Assembly (NCBI RefSeq): GCF_019443125.1
Contig: NZ_JAHYXK010000004.1
Location: forward strand, 62,001-126,000
DNA from: Pontibacter aydingkolensis
GTDB lineage: Bacteria; Bacteroidota; Bacteroidia; Cytophagales; Hymenobacteraceae
DNA length: 64,000 nt
Direction: 5' to 3'
Part shown: piece by piece, positions 8,891 to 17,955 of the stretch
Layout: every line of letters begins with the position of its first letter
How positions within the stretch are numbered: the first letter of the stretch is position 1
Made by a program: the position numbers and the translations under genes
The notes under the pieces: generated by a model
The model's input: only the letters and a program-made list of their open reading frames with translations
Databases searched by the model: none
What the model was told of the DNA's origin: nothing

Positions 8891-10326
8891 TAACAGAGCT
8901 AATGAACCAGTACATCAGCTATACTGCTGTCTTTTTCAACCACCTGGTGCTTGTTTACGCATTGTGCATCAGTGCCAGTTATGTTGTGCTGGCTACAATG
9001 TCAGCAATTGCCATGAAGCAGTATAAAGAACGTAACAGCTTTGTAGATTACCGCACCATACTTGCTTCCCAGTTTTCGCCGTCTGTCTCGCTTATAGCCC
9101 CGGCTTACAACGAATCGATGACGATAGTTGACAATGTACGCTCACTACTGGCATTGCACTACAATAACTATGAGGTTATTATTGTAAACGACGGAAGCAA
9201 AGACAATACCCTGGCACTTCTGATCGAAGCCTACGAACTCGAGAAAATAGACCTGCTACCCGACAACCAGGTCAAAACCAAACCTATCCGGGGAATCTAT
9301 AAAGCTAAAAATCCGGCGTACCATAAACTGGTGGTGGTAGATAAAGAAAACGGCGGCAAGGCCGATGCTTTGAATGTAGGTATCAATGTGTCATCAAATA
9401 AGCTGATTGCCTGCATAGATGTAGATTGTGTACTGGAATCGGACTCGCTGCTGAAGCTGGTAAAGCCGTTTATGGAAGAAAAAACGCCGGTTATTGCTAC
9501 AGGAGGTGTCATTCGCATTGCCAATTCCTGCGTAGTGGAAGACGGCCGCCTGGTAAAAGTAGAGGTGCCTGATAAATTTATTCCGAGGGTACAGGTGCTG
9601 GAGTACTTCAGGGCTTTTTTGATGGGACGTATGGCATGGGCCCATGTAAATGGTTTGCTGCTTATATCGGGTGCATTTGGTATGTTTGATAAAGCCACTG
9701 TAATAAAGGCCGGCGGCTATAACCACAATACCGTTGGCGAAGACATGGAACTACTCGTGCGTATGCGCCGCATGCTCTACGAAGAAAAGAAACCATGCAA
9801 AGTAGCCTTTATCCCAGATCCGCTATGCTGGACGGAGGCACCCCAAACCTGGGATATACTAAAAAAACAACGCAACCGCTGGACCCGTGGCACTGCCGAA
9901 ACGCTGCTGCTGCACCGCAAGATGATCCTAAACAAACGCTACGGCATACTTGGTCTGGTTAGTTTACCAATGTGGGTGCTGTTTGAGTGGCTGGCTCCGC
10001 TGATAGAGTTCCTTGGCCTGTTGTTCTTTATTATACTTGCCATACTTGGTTACGCTAATTGGTTGTACTTTTTCTCTTTTCTGGGGCTGGTATACTCGTT
10101 TGCTATTATGGTATCGGTGTTTGCTATCTTATTTGAAGAGCGGTCTTACCAGCAGTATAAACGGCCAGGTCACATGCTTAAACTGGTACTAACAGCCTTG
10201 CTTGAACCCTTTCTGTATCATCCGGTTACGGTTTGGGCAGCTGTGAAAGGCAATTACGACCTGATAACAGGCAAAAAAAGCTGGGGCGAAATGACACGCG
10301 CCGGTTTCGCACAAAAGAAGAGCTAA
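8887..10326 (+). CDS. Processive-type family 2 glycosyltransferase (PgaC/BcsA-like membrane synthase)
   Basis: 479 aa. N-terminal TM (about 15-40), a GT-A domain (about 60-340) and three or four C-terminal TM helices (about 355-455). Catalytic landmarks of processive inverting GT2 enzymes are in place: Asp102 (VNDGS), the DVD triad 178-180, Glu285-Asp286 (GED) and Q328-R-N-R-W332, the QxxRW polymer-binding motif. This argues for polymer synthesis at the inner membrane with UDP-sugar donors, as in poly-GlcNAc, hyaluronan or cellulose synthases; the actual sugar is not determinable. Last gene of the kinase/barrel/HEAT operon, with an ATGA overlap at its start. Confidence 0.88.
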   Translation: MITELMNQYISYTAVFFNHLVLVYALCISASYVVLATMSAIAMKQYKERNSFVDYRTILASQFSPSVSLIAPAYNESMTIVDNVRSLLALHYNNYEVIIVNDGSKDNTLALLIEAYELEKIDLLPDNQVKTKPIRGIYKAKNPAYHKLVVVDKENGGKADALNVGINVSSNKLIACIDVDCVLESDSLLKLVKPFMEEKTPVIATGGVIRIANSCVVEDGRLVKVEVPDKFIPRVQVLEYFRAFLMGRMAWAHVNGLLLISGAFGMFDKATVIKAGGYNHNTVGEDMELLVRMRRMLYEEKKPCKVAFIPDPLCWTEAPQTWDILKKQRNRWTRGTAETLLLHRKMILNKRYGILGLVSLPMWVLFEWLAPLIEFLGLLFFIILAILGYANWLYFFSFLGLVYSFAIMVSVFAILFEERSYQQYKRPGHMLKLVLTALLEPFLYHPVTVWAAVKGNYDLITGKKSWGEMTRAGFAQKKS

Positions 10327-10327
10327 G

Positions 10328-10598
10328 GAACTGAAGAGCCTGGTAGAGCGAACTGTATTGGTGGCAGAGCATGCTACGCTGGAGGCAATGGACTTTAAGG
10401 CATAGCAAAGTTCGGCCAAACCCGGCGAAAAAGCCCTGCCAGCCGTCGGCACTATGACCCAGAACGAGATGGAAGCTTCCATGATCGCTAAATCAATGGC
10501 ATACTACCAGAACAACATCAGCAAAGTAGCCCGCGCTAGGTCTAAGAAGAGCAGCATTATACCGTTGCCTTGATAAGTTTAACATCCCTTATGACCAG
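10328..10598 (+). pseudogene. Remnant of an NtrC-type sigma-54-dependent response regulator (C-terminal end only)
   Basis: Starting one base after the synthase stop codon, the frame reads ELKSLVERTVLVAEHATLEA, an NtrC-like tail, then an in-frame TAG (10403-10405), then MTQNEMEASMIAKSMAYYQN and NISKVAR, the Fis-type helix-turn-helix region. A frameshift near 10540 moves the conserved continuation (ALGLRRAALYRCLDKFNIPY) to another frame. The receiver and AAA+ domains are absent. A stop, a frameshift and an N-terminal deletion show that the gene is dead. Confidence 0.82.
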
Positions 10599-10942
10599 CG
10601 CAGTAAATTTATACTTTTCGCTGTGTTTGTGTGCACACTGCCGGGTGTGCAGGCCTGCCACCTGCTGAAGCAAAGCAAGTATTTGTTTCTGGGATGGAGC
10701 GTCTCATACTTTGCTCGATCTTTATCACCACTTAACTTTACAGGTCATTTTTTTAACCGCTTAACCTGATTAGGGTCGACATAGAGTATATAAAAGACAA
10801 AGGCTTCTCTATCTCTTTTACTACAGTCGGGCAAAAGGATCTGGAGGGTCTTGCTAATGTATATAACCGCATGATAAGCAAACTGCGGCACGAAAGAGTG
10901 GTGCAGGCTGAAAAGCATTTTTTACTTGAGAAACTGATTTAG
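10591..10942 (+). pseudogene. Remnant of the cognate sensor histidine kinase (TM and HAMP region)
   Basis: After the NtrC remnant comes a frame with a TM-like segment (RSKFILFAVFV ... HLLKQSKYLFLGW) that ends at a TGA near 10767. Then 10775-10939 encodes a HAMP-like region (VGQKDLEGLANVYNRMISKL then RHERVVQAEKHFLLEKLI) followed by TAG at 10940-10942. This is how Bacteroidota NtrB-type kinases run into their PAS domain. The intervening periplasmic region and the whole kinase core are missing. Regulator-then-kinase order matches intact pairs elsewhere in the phylum. Confidence 0.7.
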
Positions 10943-11381
10943 GCCTGGATTAACAATGGTACGCGATATACTTGTGAACCACAGTTATGCTTTCTCCTGA
11001 ACCAGTAATGACACAGGCCAAACGCAGTTTGTGATAAATACAGATTAAAGCTACTATATAAACTAAATATCAGCTTATTACAGACAAAAACCTAAACAGC
11101 AATAGTACAACTCCCCTATCCCCGACGTACTAGCTATCAGCTGTAGCTAGCTAAGGCCCATACTCCTGCCTTTTACTGTTTACCTTTTAAAACATTTGGT
11201 GAGTCTTTGAGTAGCATTAAACTTATTTAATTCCCTTAAACTAGTGTGTTAAGTATAACTTTTCCTGTTAACTACTAAATTATTTTAACGAATGTAACCT
11301 TTTGAAAACTTTTTTCGTAGCGCCGCTGGATTTCATAAGATTTATTTTGTAGCTTGTATCTATAGTTAAAAGGTTATCATT
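10943..11381. other. Intergenic stretch without a recognisable gene
   Basis: No credible frame, RNA or repeat was found. It becomes AT-rich toward its end and should contain the promoter for the small DUF1737-like gene. The first part may be further decayed kinase sequence that is no longer recognisable. Confidence 0.45.
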
Positions 11382-11591
11382 ATGGAATACAATATTATAG
11401 TTGCCCCTGATTTAGAAATTTTAGCAACAGAAGTAGCAGGTTTTATACCTATGGGATGGAAATTAAAAGGTGGAATACTGGAACATGTAGAGGGTTTTGC
11501 ACAGCAGCTTGTACGCCGCCCAGGTGCAATTGCCAAAACGCAGCGCGAACCGGTTGCAGCTAAAAGCAAAAGAACCAAATGGATTGAATAG
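11382..11591 (+). CDS. Small DUF1737-like protein
   Basis: 69 aa. The pattern of an N-terminal MEYNIIVAPDLEILATEV strand-helix, then GW and LKGGI, matches the compact DUF1737 fold found as a stand-alone small protein in many bacteria; its function is unknown. The last 20 residues are basic and low-complexity (KTQREPVAAKSKRTKW), so a nucleic-acid or acidic-partner contact is possible. It is monocistronic, preceded by about 440 bp without genes and followed by a hairpin terminator. A shadow frame on the opposite strand covers nearly the same bases but resembles nothing. Confidence 0.7.
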   Translation: MEYNIIVAPDLEILATEVAGFIPMGWKLKGGILEHVEGFAQQLVRRPGAIAKTQREPVAAKSKRTKWIE

Positions 11592-11614
11592 TTATCCCTA
11601 AAGTAATATAAGCC

Positions 11615-11672
11615 AAAGAGAGGTATTTTAGTATAAAGTGTTGGGACTTATGCTAAAACACCTCTTTATTTT
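11615..11672 (+). terminator. Hairpin terminator after the DUF1737-like gene
   Basis: The left arm around 11618-11633 (AGAGGTATTTTAGTA) pairs with the right arm around 11650-11664 (ATGCTAAAACACCTCT) with one A-C mismatch and one G-U pair, and is followed by TTTATTTTTAT. It lies about 25 bases after the stop codon. Confidence 0.75.
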
Positions 11673-11951
11673 TATACTTTTCTAATATAAGCTATACTTC
11701 CCAGGCGCACAGCAGTCACCTTTCCTATCTCCCTCACACTCCTTGACGAACTCTAAAAACCGTCATGATAGCCTAAAAACAAAGGTTATATATTAATTTT
11801 ACAGAATATCTTCTCATTTCAGCATCTTTTTAGGCCATCATAAGTATATATGGCTGAAATAATTTTATACACCTGAACAGTTTTCCTTATGATAAGGACT
11901 AAACCGTTTAGCTTGCCATTTACGGCTAATTAACACCCTTAACAGTTAAAC
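11673..11951. promoter_or_regulatory. Presumed promoter region of the exopolysaccharide operon
   Basis: AT-rich stretch between the terminator above and the Wza-like gene. It must hold the operon promoter, but I found no good TANNTTTG box. An AACACCCTTAAC element lies about 15 bases before the start codon, similar to elements before other starts in this window. Confidence 0.4.
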
Positions 11952-12722
11952 ATGAGAAAGATTCTTTGCTATCTCTTACTTATCTTCCTTGCTACGTCCT
12001 GCATTACGAAGAAAGAGTTGGTTTACATGCAAAACGAAAAGCTAAAGAAGAACACACCAACCAATTTTACCACTCCCTATAAAGAATACGAACTGCAGCC
12101 TAACGATGTACTTTCTATAAAAGTGCTTAGTGTGCAGCCAGAAACTTCAAATCTTTTCAACATAGTAGATCCGAGCAATGCTTTTGGTATAACAGGGCCA
12201 AGCAGCCTTTTTCTGAGTGGCTACTCCATTGATCAGCAAGGCAGGGTAACGCTGCCTATTATCGGGCAACTAAAGGTTTCCGGGTTAACTGTTGCTCAGG
12301 CACAGGAACAAATCCAGCGAAGCCTGGACAGGTACATAAACGACGCCACTGTCGTAACAAAACTTATTAGCTTTAAGATCAGCGTATTAGGTGATGTCCG
12401 CAACCCTGGATACTATTACGTGTATAATGAACAAGCAAGCCTTTTGGAAGCGCTTAGTATGGCTGGTGACCTAACCCAGGGCGCGAGCAGAGAGAACATA
12501 AAACTAATACGGCAGAAACCAGGTGGCACAGAGGTGGTTTTGCTCGACCTCAAAGACCCAAACCTCGTACAATCTCAGTACTACTACCTTAAGCCAAACG
12601 ATGTGCTTTATGTTGAGCCGCGCAAAACGCAGATAAAGAGAGATAACCTGGTTATTGTAAGTACCGTACTCGGAGTGCTTTCTACGGCGGCTTTAATATT
12701 AAACTTTGTAAACATACAATGA
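11952..12722 (+). CDS. Polysaccharide export lipoprotein, Wza-like outer-membrane auxiliary protein
   Basis: 256 aa. Signal peptide with lipobox ATSC (Cys near residue 17), a Poly_export domain (about 45-145; ELQPNDVLSIKVLS, SIDQQGRVTLPIIGQLKVSG) and an SLBB domain (about 145-225; ISVLGDVRNPGYYYV), then a C-terminal TM-like helix (about 232-254). Wza-family proteins form the octameric outer-membrane channel for capsule or EPS. The 4-base overlap with the following Wzc-like gene and the order Wza-Wzc are the standard Wzx/Wzy-pathway arrangement. Unlike E. coli Wza it is short, as is usual in Bacteroidota. Confidence 0.92.
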   Translation: MRKILCYLLLIFLATSCITKKELVYMQNEKLKKNTPTNFTTPYKEYELQPNDVLSIKVLSVQPETSNLFNIVDPSNAFGITGPSSLFLSGYSIDQQGRVTLPIIGQLKVSGLTVAQAQEQIQRSLDRYINDATVVTKLISFKISVLGDVRNPGYYYVYNEQASLLEALSMAGDLTQGASRENIKLIRQKPGGTEVVLLDLKDPNLVQSQYYYLKPNDVLYVEPRKTQIKRDNLVIVSTVLGVLSTAALILNFVNIQ

Positions 12723-15094
12723 GAAAAAAGAATAAAGAACATGAAATAGACCTGAGAAGCTGGTTATTCAAGTTCAGATCGAAATGGTATTTATTTGCTG
12801 CATTTACATTATTCTCGCTTGCATTAGCTTACGTGTATGTAAAAACCTCTGAGCGGATTTACGCTTTCCACGCTACTCTCCTGCTCGGCGATCAGCAAAC
12901 GGGCTCTAAAAAAGCCCAGGAGCTTCTAGAACTGCTGCATGTACAGGACAAAGGTATCAAAGTAGAGGATGAGATTGGCTTGCTGAAATCCGCAGACATG
13001 GTGAAGGCAACCCTGCAGCGCCTGGATTTTTCTACTTCATACTACAAAGTGCCTGACCATTGGCTTAACAGCGGCTTCGACCTGATAAAGGAGGAGCAGT
13101 TTGAGACAACACCTTATACTGTTGAATTGGACACATCTGCCGCACAGTTGGTGGATGTGCCATTTGAGGTTAAGATATTGAACGATAACGAGTACGAGCT
13201 TACTGTTGAAGGCGAGCACATACCGCGCTATAACTTTAACCGACACGAAGTACTAGGGTATGTACCTTATATCAGCTTTACTAAAGTGCTTAAGTTTGGC
13301 GAGCCATACAGTGACGAGAACATAAACATCACACTAAAGCGTAACAAGTTAACAGCTGGTGAAATGCCAGCCAAGAAGTATTACTTTGTTCTTAACAGCC
13401 TTGAAAGCCAGGTAGGGCAGCGCCTTGCCACGCTCAACATAGACCCAATAGAAAGAGATTCGCGCGTTTTAGAGCTCAGCACAAAAGGCACCATACCTGA
13501 AAAAGAAATTCTGTTTCTGAACACGCTGATGGATGTGTATGTGGCCCGCGACCTGGAAGAAAAGAACACAAATGGTCGTAAAACGCTGGAGTTTATTGAT
13601 AGCCAGATAGCAACGCTTACTGATTCATTAAAGCAAAGCAAGCAGGCCTTGTCGTCTTTCCGATCTGCCAACAAGATATCAAACATAGATGCACAGGCTA
13701 ACAGCACGTACGAACGGTTATCGCAGTTAGAAATAGACAGGGCAAAACTAAACACAGACCGCCAGTACTATACTGCCATTCTGGAAGAGATTGAGGACAA
13801 CCAAGGCTTTACAGAGGCTGTATCTCCGGCAGTGGCCGGAGTGCAGAACCCAATTCTGGCAAACCTGTTCCTTGAGTTATCGGAGCTTAATAAGCAGAAG
13901 GCCGGGTATAAAGCTAGTGCCACGCAAATAAACCCGATGCTGAAAGAGATAGACGGTAAAATTGCCAGTATCCGCAGCGCTATCGTGGCTAACCTTAAAA
14001 ACCTTATCTCGTCGGCAGACATAGCCATAAGAGAAACCGACAAGCGAATTGCTACCCTGGAGAATACGTTGGCAAGACAGCCGGAGAATGAACGCCGCCT
14101 GGCCGACTTGAAAGGACAGGCAGACTTTATTGACAAGAAGTATGAGTTCCTGCAGGAAAAACGCGCTGAGGCAGCTATTTCTTTAGCCACCAACACAACC
14201 GACAAGAAGATTGTTGACCGCGCTTCGTTTTGGGGCAGAGGTCCGGTAAACGTAAAGCCGAACATGATTTTCCTGCTGGCCTTATTGCTCGGACTGGCTA
14301 TACCTGCTGGTCTTATCGTGCTGATTGATAATGTTGACAACACGATACAGGGTAAGAACGACATCAGCGACATTACCAATATTCCGTTTTTAGGAGTTAT
14401 TGCGCATGGCAGCAAGTCTGATAAACTGGCTGTTAAAAACAACCCAAAATCGGCTATTGCAGAGTCCTTCAGGTCTATTCGCATTAACCTGCAGTACCTA
14501 ATGGCTGATACAGACTTTAAAGTAGTGGGCGTTACGTCTTCTATTTCCGGCGAGGGTAAAACATTCTGCTCTGTTAACCTGAGCAGTGAGTTTGCCGCCT
14601 CTGGTAAGCGCACCATACTTATAGAGTCTGACATGCGTAAGCCAACATTCAGTAAATACTTTAACGTTAGCGACGAAGTAGGCTTGTCAACATACCTGAA
14701 CCAGGATATGTCCTCTGCAGAAGTCATCCAGAAGACCGACAACGAGAACCTGGACATTATACCTTGCGGCCCTATTCCAGACAACGCGCTTCACCTGTTG
14801 GAGATGCCTCGTATGCAGAAACTGGTTGAAGAACTCCGCGGCAAGTATGATTATGTGGTAATTGACACGCCGCCAATCGGTTATGTATCAGAGTACTTTA
14901 TACTTATGAAACACATGGATACTAACATCTATGTTGTGAAACACAAGTATACCAACAAGGACCTGCTAAACCAGGTAAATGAACTCTATGCGGCCAAGAA
15001 GATCAAAAATATACACATTGTAATCAACGATCTGAACTTTGACAAGACCTATGAGTATGGCTATAAGCGTAAGGCGAGCTACTACTACGTCTGA
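12719..15094 (+). CDS. Wzc-like polysaccharide co-polymerase with BY-kinase domain
   Basis: 791 aa. Wzz domain with TM1 (about 22-42), a large periplasmic coiled-coil region (about 270-480), TM2 (about 517-537), then a cytoplasmic tyrosine autokinase. Walker A is SSISGEGKT (about 608-616), Walker A' is ILIESDMRKP, and Walker B is YVVIDTPP. The tail is a tyrosine cluster (YEYGYKRKASYYYV), the autophosphorylation site that controls oligomer cycling in this family. It sets chain length and coordinates polymerisation with export through the Wza-like channel encoded just upstream. Confidence 0.94.
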   Translation: MRKKNKEHEIDLRSWLFKFRSKWYLFAAFTLFSLALAYVYVKTSERIYAFHATLLLGDQQTGSKKAQELLELLHVQDKGIKVEDEIGLLKSADMVKATLQRLDFSTSYYKVPDHWLNSGFDLIKEEQFETTPYTVELDTSAAQLVDVPFEVKILNDNEYELTVEGEHIPRYNFNRHEVLGYVPYISFTKVLKFGEPYSDENINITLKRNKLTAGEMPAKKYYFVLNSLESQVGQRLATLNIDPIERDSRVLELSTKGTIPEKEILFLNTLMDVYVARDLEEKNTNGRKTLEFIDSQIATLTDSLKQSKQALSSFRSANKISNIDAQANSTYERLSQLEIDRAKLNTDRQYYTAILEEIEDNQGFTEAVSPAVAGVQNPILANLFLELSELNKQKAGYKASATQINPMLKEIDGKIASIRSAIVANLKNLISSADIAIRETDKRIATLENTLARQPENERRLADLKGQADFIDKKYEFLQEKRAEAAISLATNTTDKKIVDRASFWGRGPVNVKPNMIFLLALLLGLAIPAGLIVLIDNVDNTIQGKNDISDITNIPFLGVIAHGSKSDKLAVKNNPKSAIAESFRSIRINLQYLMADTDFKVVGVTSSISGEGKTFCSVNLSSEFAASGKRTILIESDMRKPTFSKYFNVSDEVGLSTYLNQDMSSAEVIQKTDNENLDIIPCGPIPDNALHLLEMPRMQKLVEELRGKYDYVVIDTPPIGYVSEYFILMKHMDTNIYVVKHKYTNKDLLNQVNELYAAKKIKNIHIVINDLNFDKTYEYGYKRKASYYYV

Positions 15095-15172
15095 TCAAAG
15101 CTACCAGCAGAATTAACCCGGCAGTTGCTGCAAAAGTATGTACACTGCTACATGTAATACGACTAAATACGA

Positions 15173-16690
15173 ATGAGTAATAATATAGCCTCTAAGGCTG
15201 TTAGCGGACTTAAGTGGGGATCGACGGCTACAGTTGCCAATGCAATTATGCAGATTGGTTATACTTCTGCCATGGCGCGCCTCTTAAGCCCGGAAGCATT
15301 CGGTCTGGTGGCAATAGCCAGCGTTATACTTCGGTTCGGAAGCTATTTTGCCAATATGGGCCTAACCAAAGCGCTGATACAAAAGGAGAACCTGGAGCCA
15401 CAGCATATAAGGGCTGCCTTTACTGCTTCACTTGTACTTGGCTTGCTTTTCGCAGGGATAACCTGGCTCCTTGCCCCTTTTGCTGCAGCCTTCTTCAAGA
15501 ATCCGGATGTAACCCCCATTGTACAGGTAATGGCTTTGTCTTTTATTATAAACGGCGCGGCAGTTACCTCTGTAAGTATGTTGGAGCGCGACATGCGCTT
15601 TAAAGCAATTAGTATACTGGAGGTAGTATCTTATGTGGTTGCCTATCTTGGTGCTGGCATTTTGCTTGCCTATCTCGGTTACGGTGTGTGGAGTTTGATT
15701 TATGCTACACTGCTGCAAGCGGCAATAATGGCTTTGGGTGCTTATGTTGTTGTACGGCACAATGTCATGCTCCAATTACGCCTGGCCCCTTACAAACCGC
15801 TGTTCAGTTATGGTAGCCGGATGTCGTTTATAAGTTTTCTGGAGTTCTTAAGCCAGGAGTTTGGCACCATACTGATAGGCCGTGTGCTGGGCTCTTATAA
15901 ACTGGGACTTTACAACCGTGCGTATATGCTGATTAACTTACCAATGTACATGCTTACTCGCACGTTCACGAAAGTTATATTTCCAAGTTTCAGTAAAATA
16001 CAGAACGACATTCAGAAACTGGGGAGTATCTACCTGTCAAGTATTACTTTGTTAGCTGCCATAGTTATTCCCTTGTGCCTTGGTATTGCAGTAGCAGCCC
16101 CGGAGATTGTAAGGATACTTCTGGGAGAGCAGTGGGGAGAATCGGTGCCGGTGCTACAGGTATTGTGCATGGCACTAGCGCTTAGCTTTATTACCATGTT
16201 TGCAGGTATTGTGTGCGACGCAAAGGCTATACTTAATGTTAAGATTGTTCTAAACGTAGTTTTTATCCTTGTAATAAGCGGCTTGTTCTTTCTCCTGCGT
16301 GAGTACGGCCTTGTAGGCTTTGCTTTAGCTGTACTTATTGGCGAAGTGGTGCGTATGGCCATGTACCAGCGTGTAATGCACAATGTGTTACAGCTCCCCT
16401 ACCGGCAGCAATTATCCATTTATTTGCCAGGCGTGATTAACGGTGTGCTGGTGGCGCTTGGGATTTACCTGGTAAGCTCATTGCTGCGAAGCGCCGACGC
16501 TCCTGTAGTATTAACTTTTGCGGCCCAAATAATAACAGGGGCTGTGTTGCTGCTGCTACTCACATTACTCTTCCCACATAAGCTACTGCGCACCGAGCTG
16601 CAAATGTTGTTCAATAAAATGGGGTTTAACGGTGAAGGGACTAGTACATCAAGCCGTTTTATTTACAAATACATATTAAAGGAAGCGTAG
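15173..16690 (+). CDS. Wzx-type lipopolysaccharide/EPS repeat-unit flippase (MOP superfamily)
   Basis: 505 aa with about 12-14 hydrophobic helices spread over the length, and the N-terminal pattern GLKWGSTATVANAIMQIGYT followed by ARLLSPEAFGLVAIASVILR that is typical of the WzxC-like branch. Moves undecaprenyl-diphosphate-linked repeat units across the inner membrane. It lies 78 bp after the co-polymerase gene in the same direction. The helices and family pattern are clear; the carried repeat unit is unknown. Confidence 0.92.
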   Translation: MSNNIASKAVSGLKWGSTATVANAIMQIGYTSAMARLLSPEAFGLVAIASVILRFGSYFANMGLTKALIQKENLEPQHIRAAFTASLVLGLLFAGITWLLAPFAAAFFKNPDVTPIVQVMALSFIINGAAVTSVSMLERDMRFKAISILEVVSYVVAYLGAGILLAYLGYGVWSLIYATLLQAAIMALGAYVVVRHNVMLQLRLAPYKPLFSYGSRMSFISFLEFLSQEFGTILIGRVLGSYKLGLYNRAYMLINLPMYMLTRTFTKVIFPSFSKIQNDIQKLGSIYLSSITLLAAIVIPLCLGIAVAAPEIVRILLGEQWGESVPVLQVLCMALALSFITMFAGIVCDAKAILNVKIVLNVVFILVISGLFFLLREYGLVGFALAVLIGEVVRMAMYQRVMHNVLQLPYRQQLSIYLPGVINGVLVALGIYLVSSLLRSADAPVVLTFAAQIITGAVLLLLLTLLFPHKLLRTELQMLFNKMGFNGEGTSTSSRFIYKYILKEA

Positions 16691-16734
16691 CCTGGGGCTC
16701 TCGTTATCCGTTTATAATACAAAAGCATTTTGAT

Positions 16735-17943
16735 ATGATGACGATAGGAGTTTGCGGACCGATAGATTTAAAATTACTGGATTGGGAGCTGAAAGGCCAG
16801 GACTTTCCGGAAACTAACTCCTTTCCACTTTCAACTCATTTCGTTAATGCGCTGTTGCGCCGCGGTTTTAAGGTAGTAGCTTATACTAACTCTCCCTTTA
16901 TAGAAGAGCCCATGGTATTAGAAGGCAAGCACCTTACTGTATGCATCGCACCACAGCGGCCACAACCCGGACGGCGTTTTTTTCAGTTCGAGGTAAAAGA
17001 ACTGCAAAAGCAAATACAACAGCACCCCTGCGATTTTATCAGTGCCTTCTGGTCTTATGAGTATGGATGGGCTGCCCTCCGATCAGGAATTCCTACTGTA
17101 GTAAGCCTGCACGATGTGGCATTACAGATATTGCTGCAGCACAAGGATATTTTCCGGTTGGTTCGTTGGGCCATTAATTACATTGTGGTAAGCAAAGCGA
17201 CTCATCTGATTGCCAACTCCAGTTATACGTATAACATGCTGGATAAAGGAACCCGGGAAAAAACGATCGTAATCAACAACTTTTATCCCGCCGAACTGGA
17301 AGAACAACTGGAAGTGCCAATTCAGAAGCAAGACTACCTGGTATCAGTTAGCATGGGGTTTTCTAACCGCAAAAACATTAGTACCGCTTTACAAGCCTTT
17401 GCCATTATCCGAAAACAATACCCGAAACTAGAGTATCACCTGTTAGGTGCAGGTATGGAGCCAGGAGGCCCTGCCCAGCAATATGCCCTGGAAAACGACC
17501 TTGCAGATGGGGTTAAGTTTATTGGCACGCAGCCTTATGATAAGGTTTTGCACGAGATAAGCCATGCAAGAATTCTCTTACACCCTGCCAGGGAAGAATC
17601 CTTTGGCATGGTGCTGCTGGAGGCAATGATTGCCCGTACACCTGTTATAGGCGGTAAGGAAAGCGGTTATGTACCCACCTTGCTGGATAATGGAAAAGCA
17701 GGTTTACTGTGTGATATTAATTCCCCGGAGGCAATCGCGGACAGTATAGATAAGTTAATGCAAAACAGGCAGCTGGCAAAAGACCTGGTGCAGAATGCTT
17801 ATGAATTTGCGCGTAATAACTACTCTGAAGAAGTTATAATAGACCAGCACCTGAGGTATTACGCTAAAATACTTGGAAAGCGGCTTATACCTGCACAAGA
17901 TATAGAGACCACCGAAACAAGCAATAACATAATGCGCGCTTAA
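16735..17943 (+). CDS. Family 4 glycosyltransferase
   Basis: 402 aa, GT-B fold. The C-terminal half holds the family signature: LVSVSMGFSNRKNISTALQA, LLGAGMEPGG, and the E-x7-E region HPAREESFGMVLLEAMIARTPVIGG, with the donor-binding ESFG glutamate. Retaining enzyme, probably membrane-associated on the cytoplasmic face, adding one sugar of the EPS repeat unit. Two in-frame ATG codons (16735, 16738) are possible starts; the difference is one residue. Sugar specificity is unknown. Confidence 0.88.
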   Translation: MMTIGVCGPIDLKLLDWELKGQDFPETNSFPLSTHFVNALLRRGFKVVAYTNSPFIEEPMVLEGKHLTVCIAPQRPQPGRRFFQFEVKELQKQIQQHPCDFISAFWSYEYGWAALRSGIPTVVSLHDVALQILLQHKDIFRLVRWAINYIVVSKATHLIANSSYTYNMLDKGTREKTIVINNFYPAELEEQLEVPIQKQDYLVSVSMGFSNRKNISTALQAFAIIRKQYPKLEYHLLGAGMEPGGPAQQYALENDLADGVKFIGTQPYDKVLHEISHARILLHPAREESFGMVLLEAMIARTPVIGGKESGYVPTLLDNGKAGLLCDINSPEAIADSIDKLMQNRQLAKDLVQNAYEFARNNYSEEVIIDQHLRYYAKILGKRLIPAQDIETTETSNNIMRA

Positions 17944-17955
17944 TATAAAAAGGGT

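Noticed and set aside
10328..10942. Two intact small regulatory genes after the synthase
   Set aside because: In-frame stops, a frameshift and missing catalytic domains show they are remnants.
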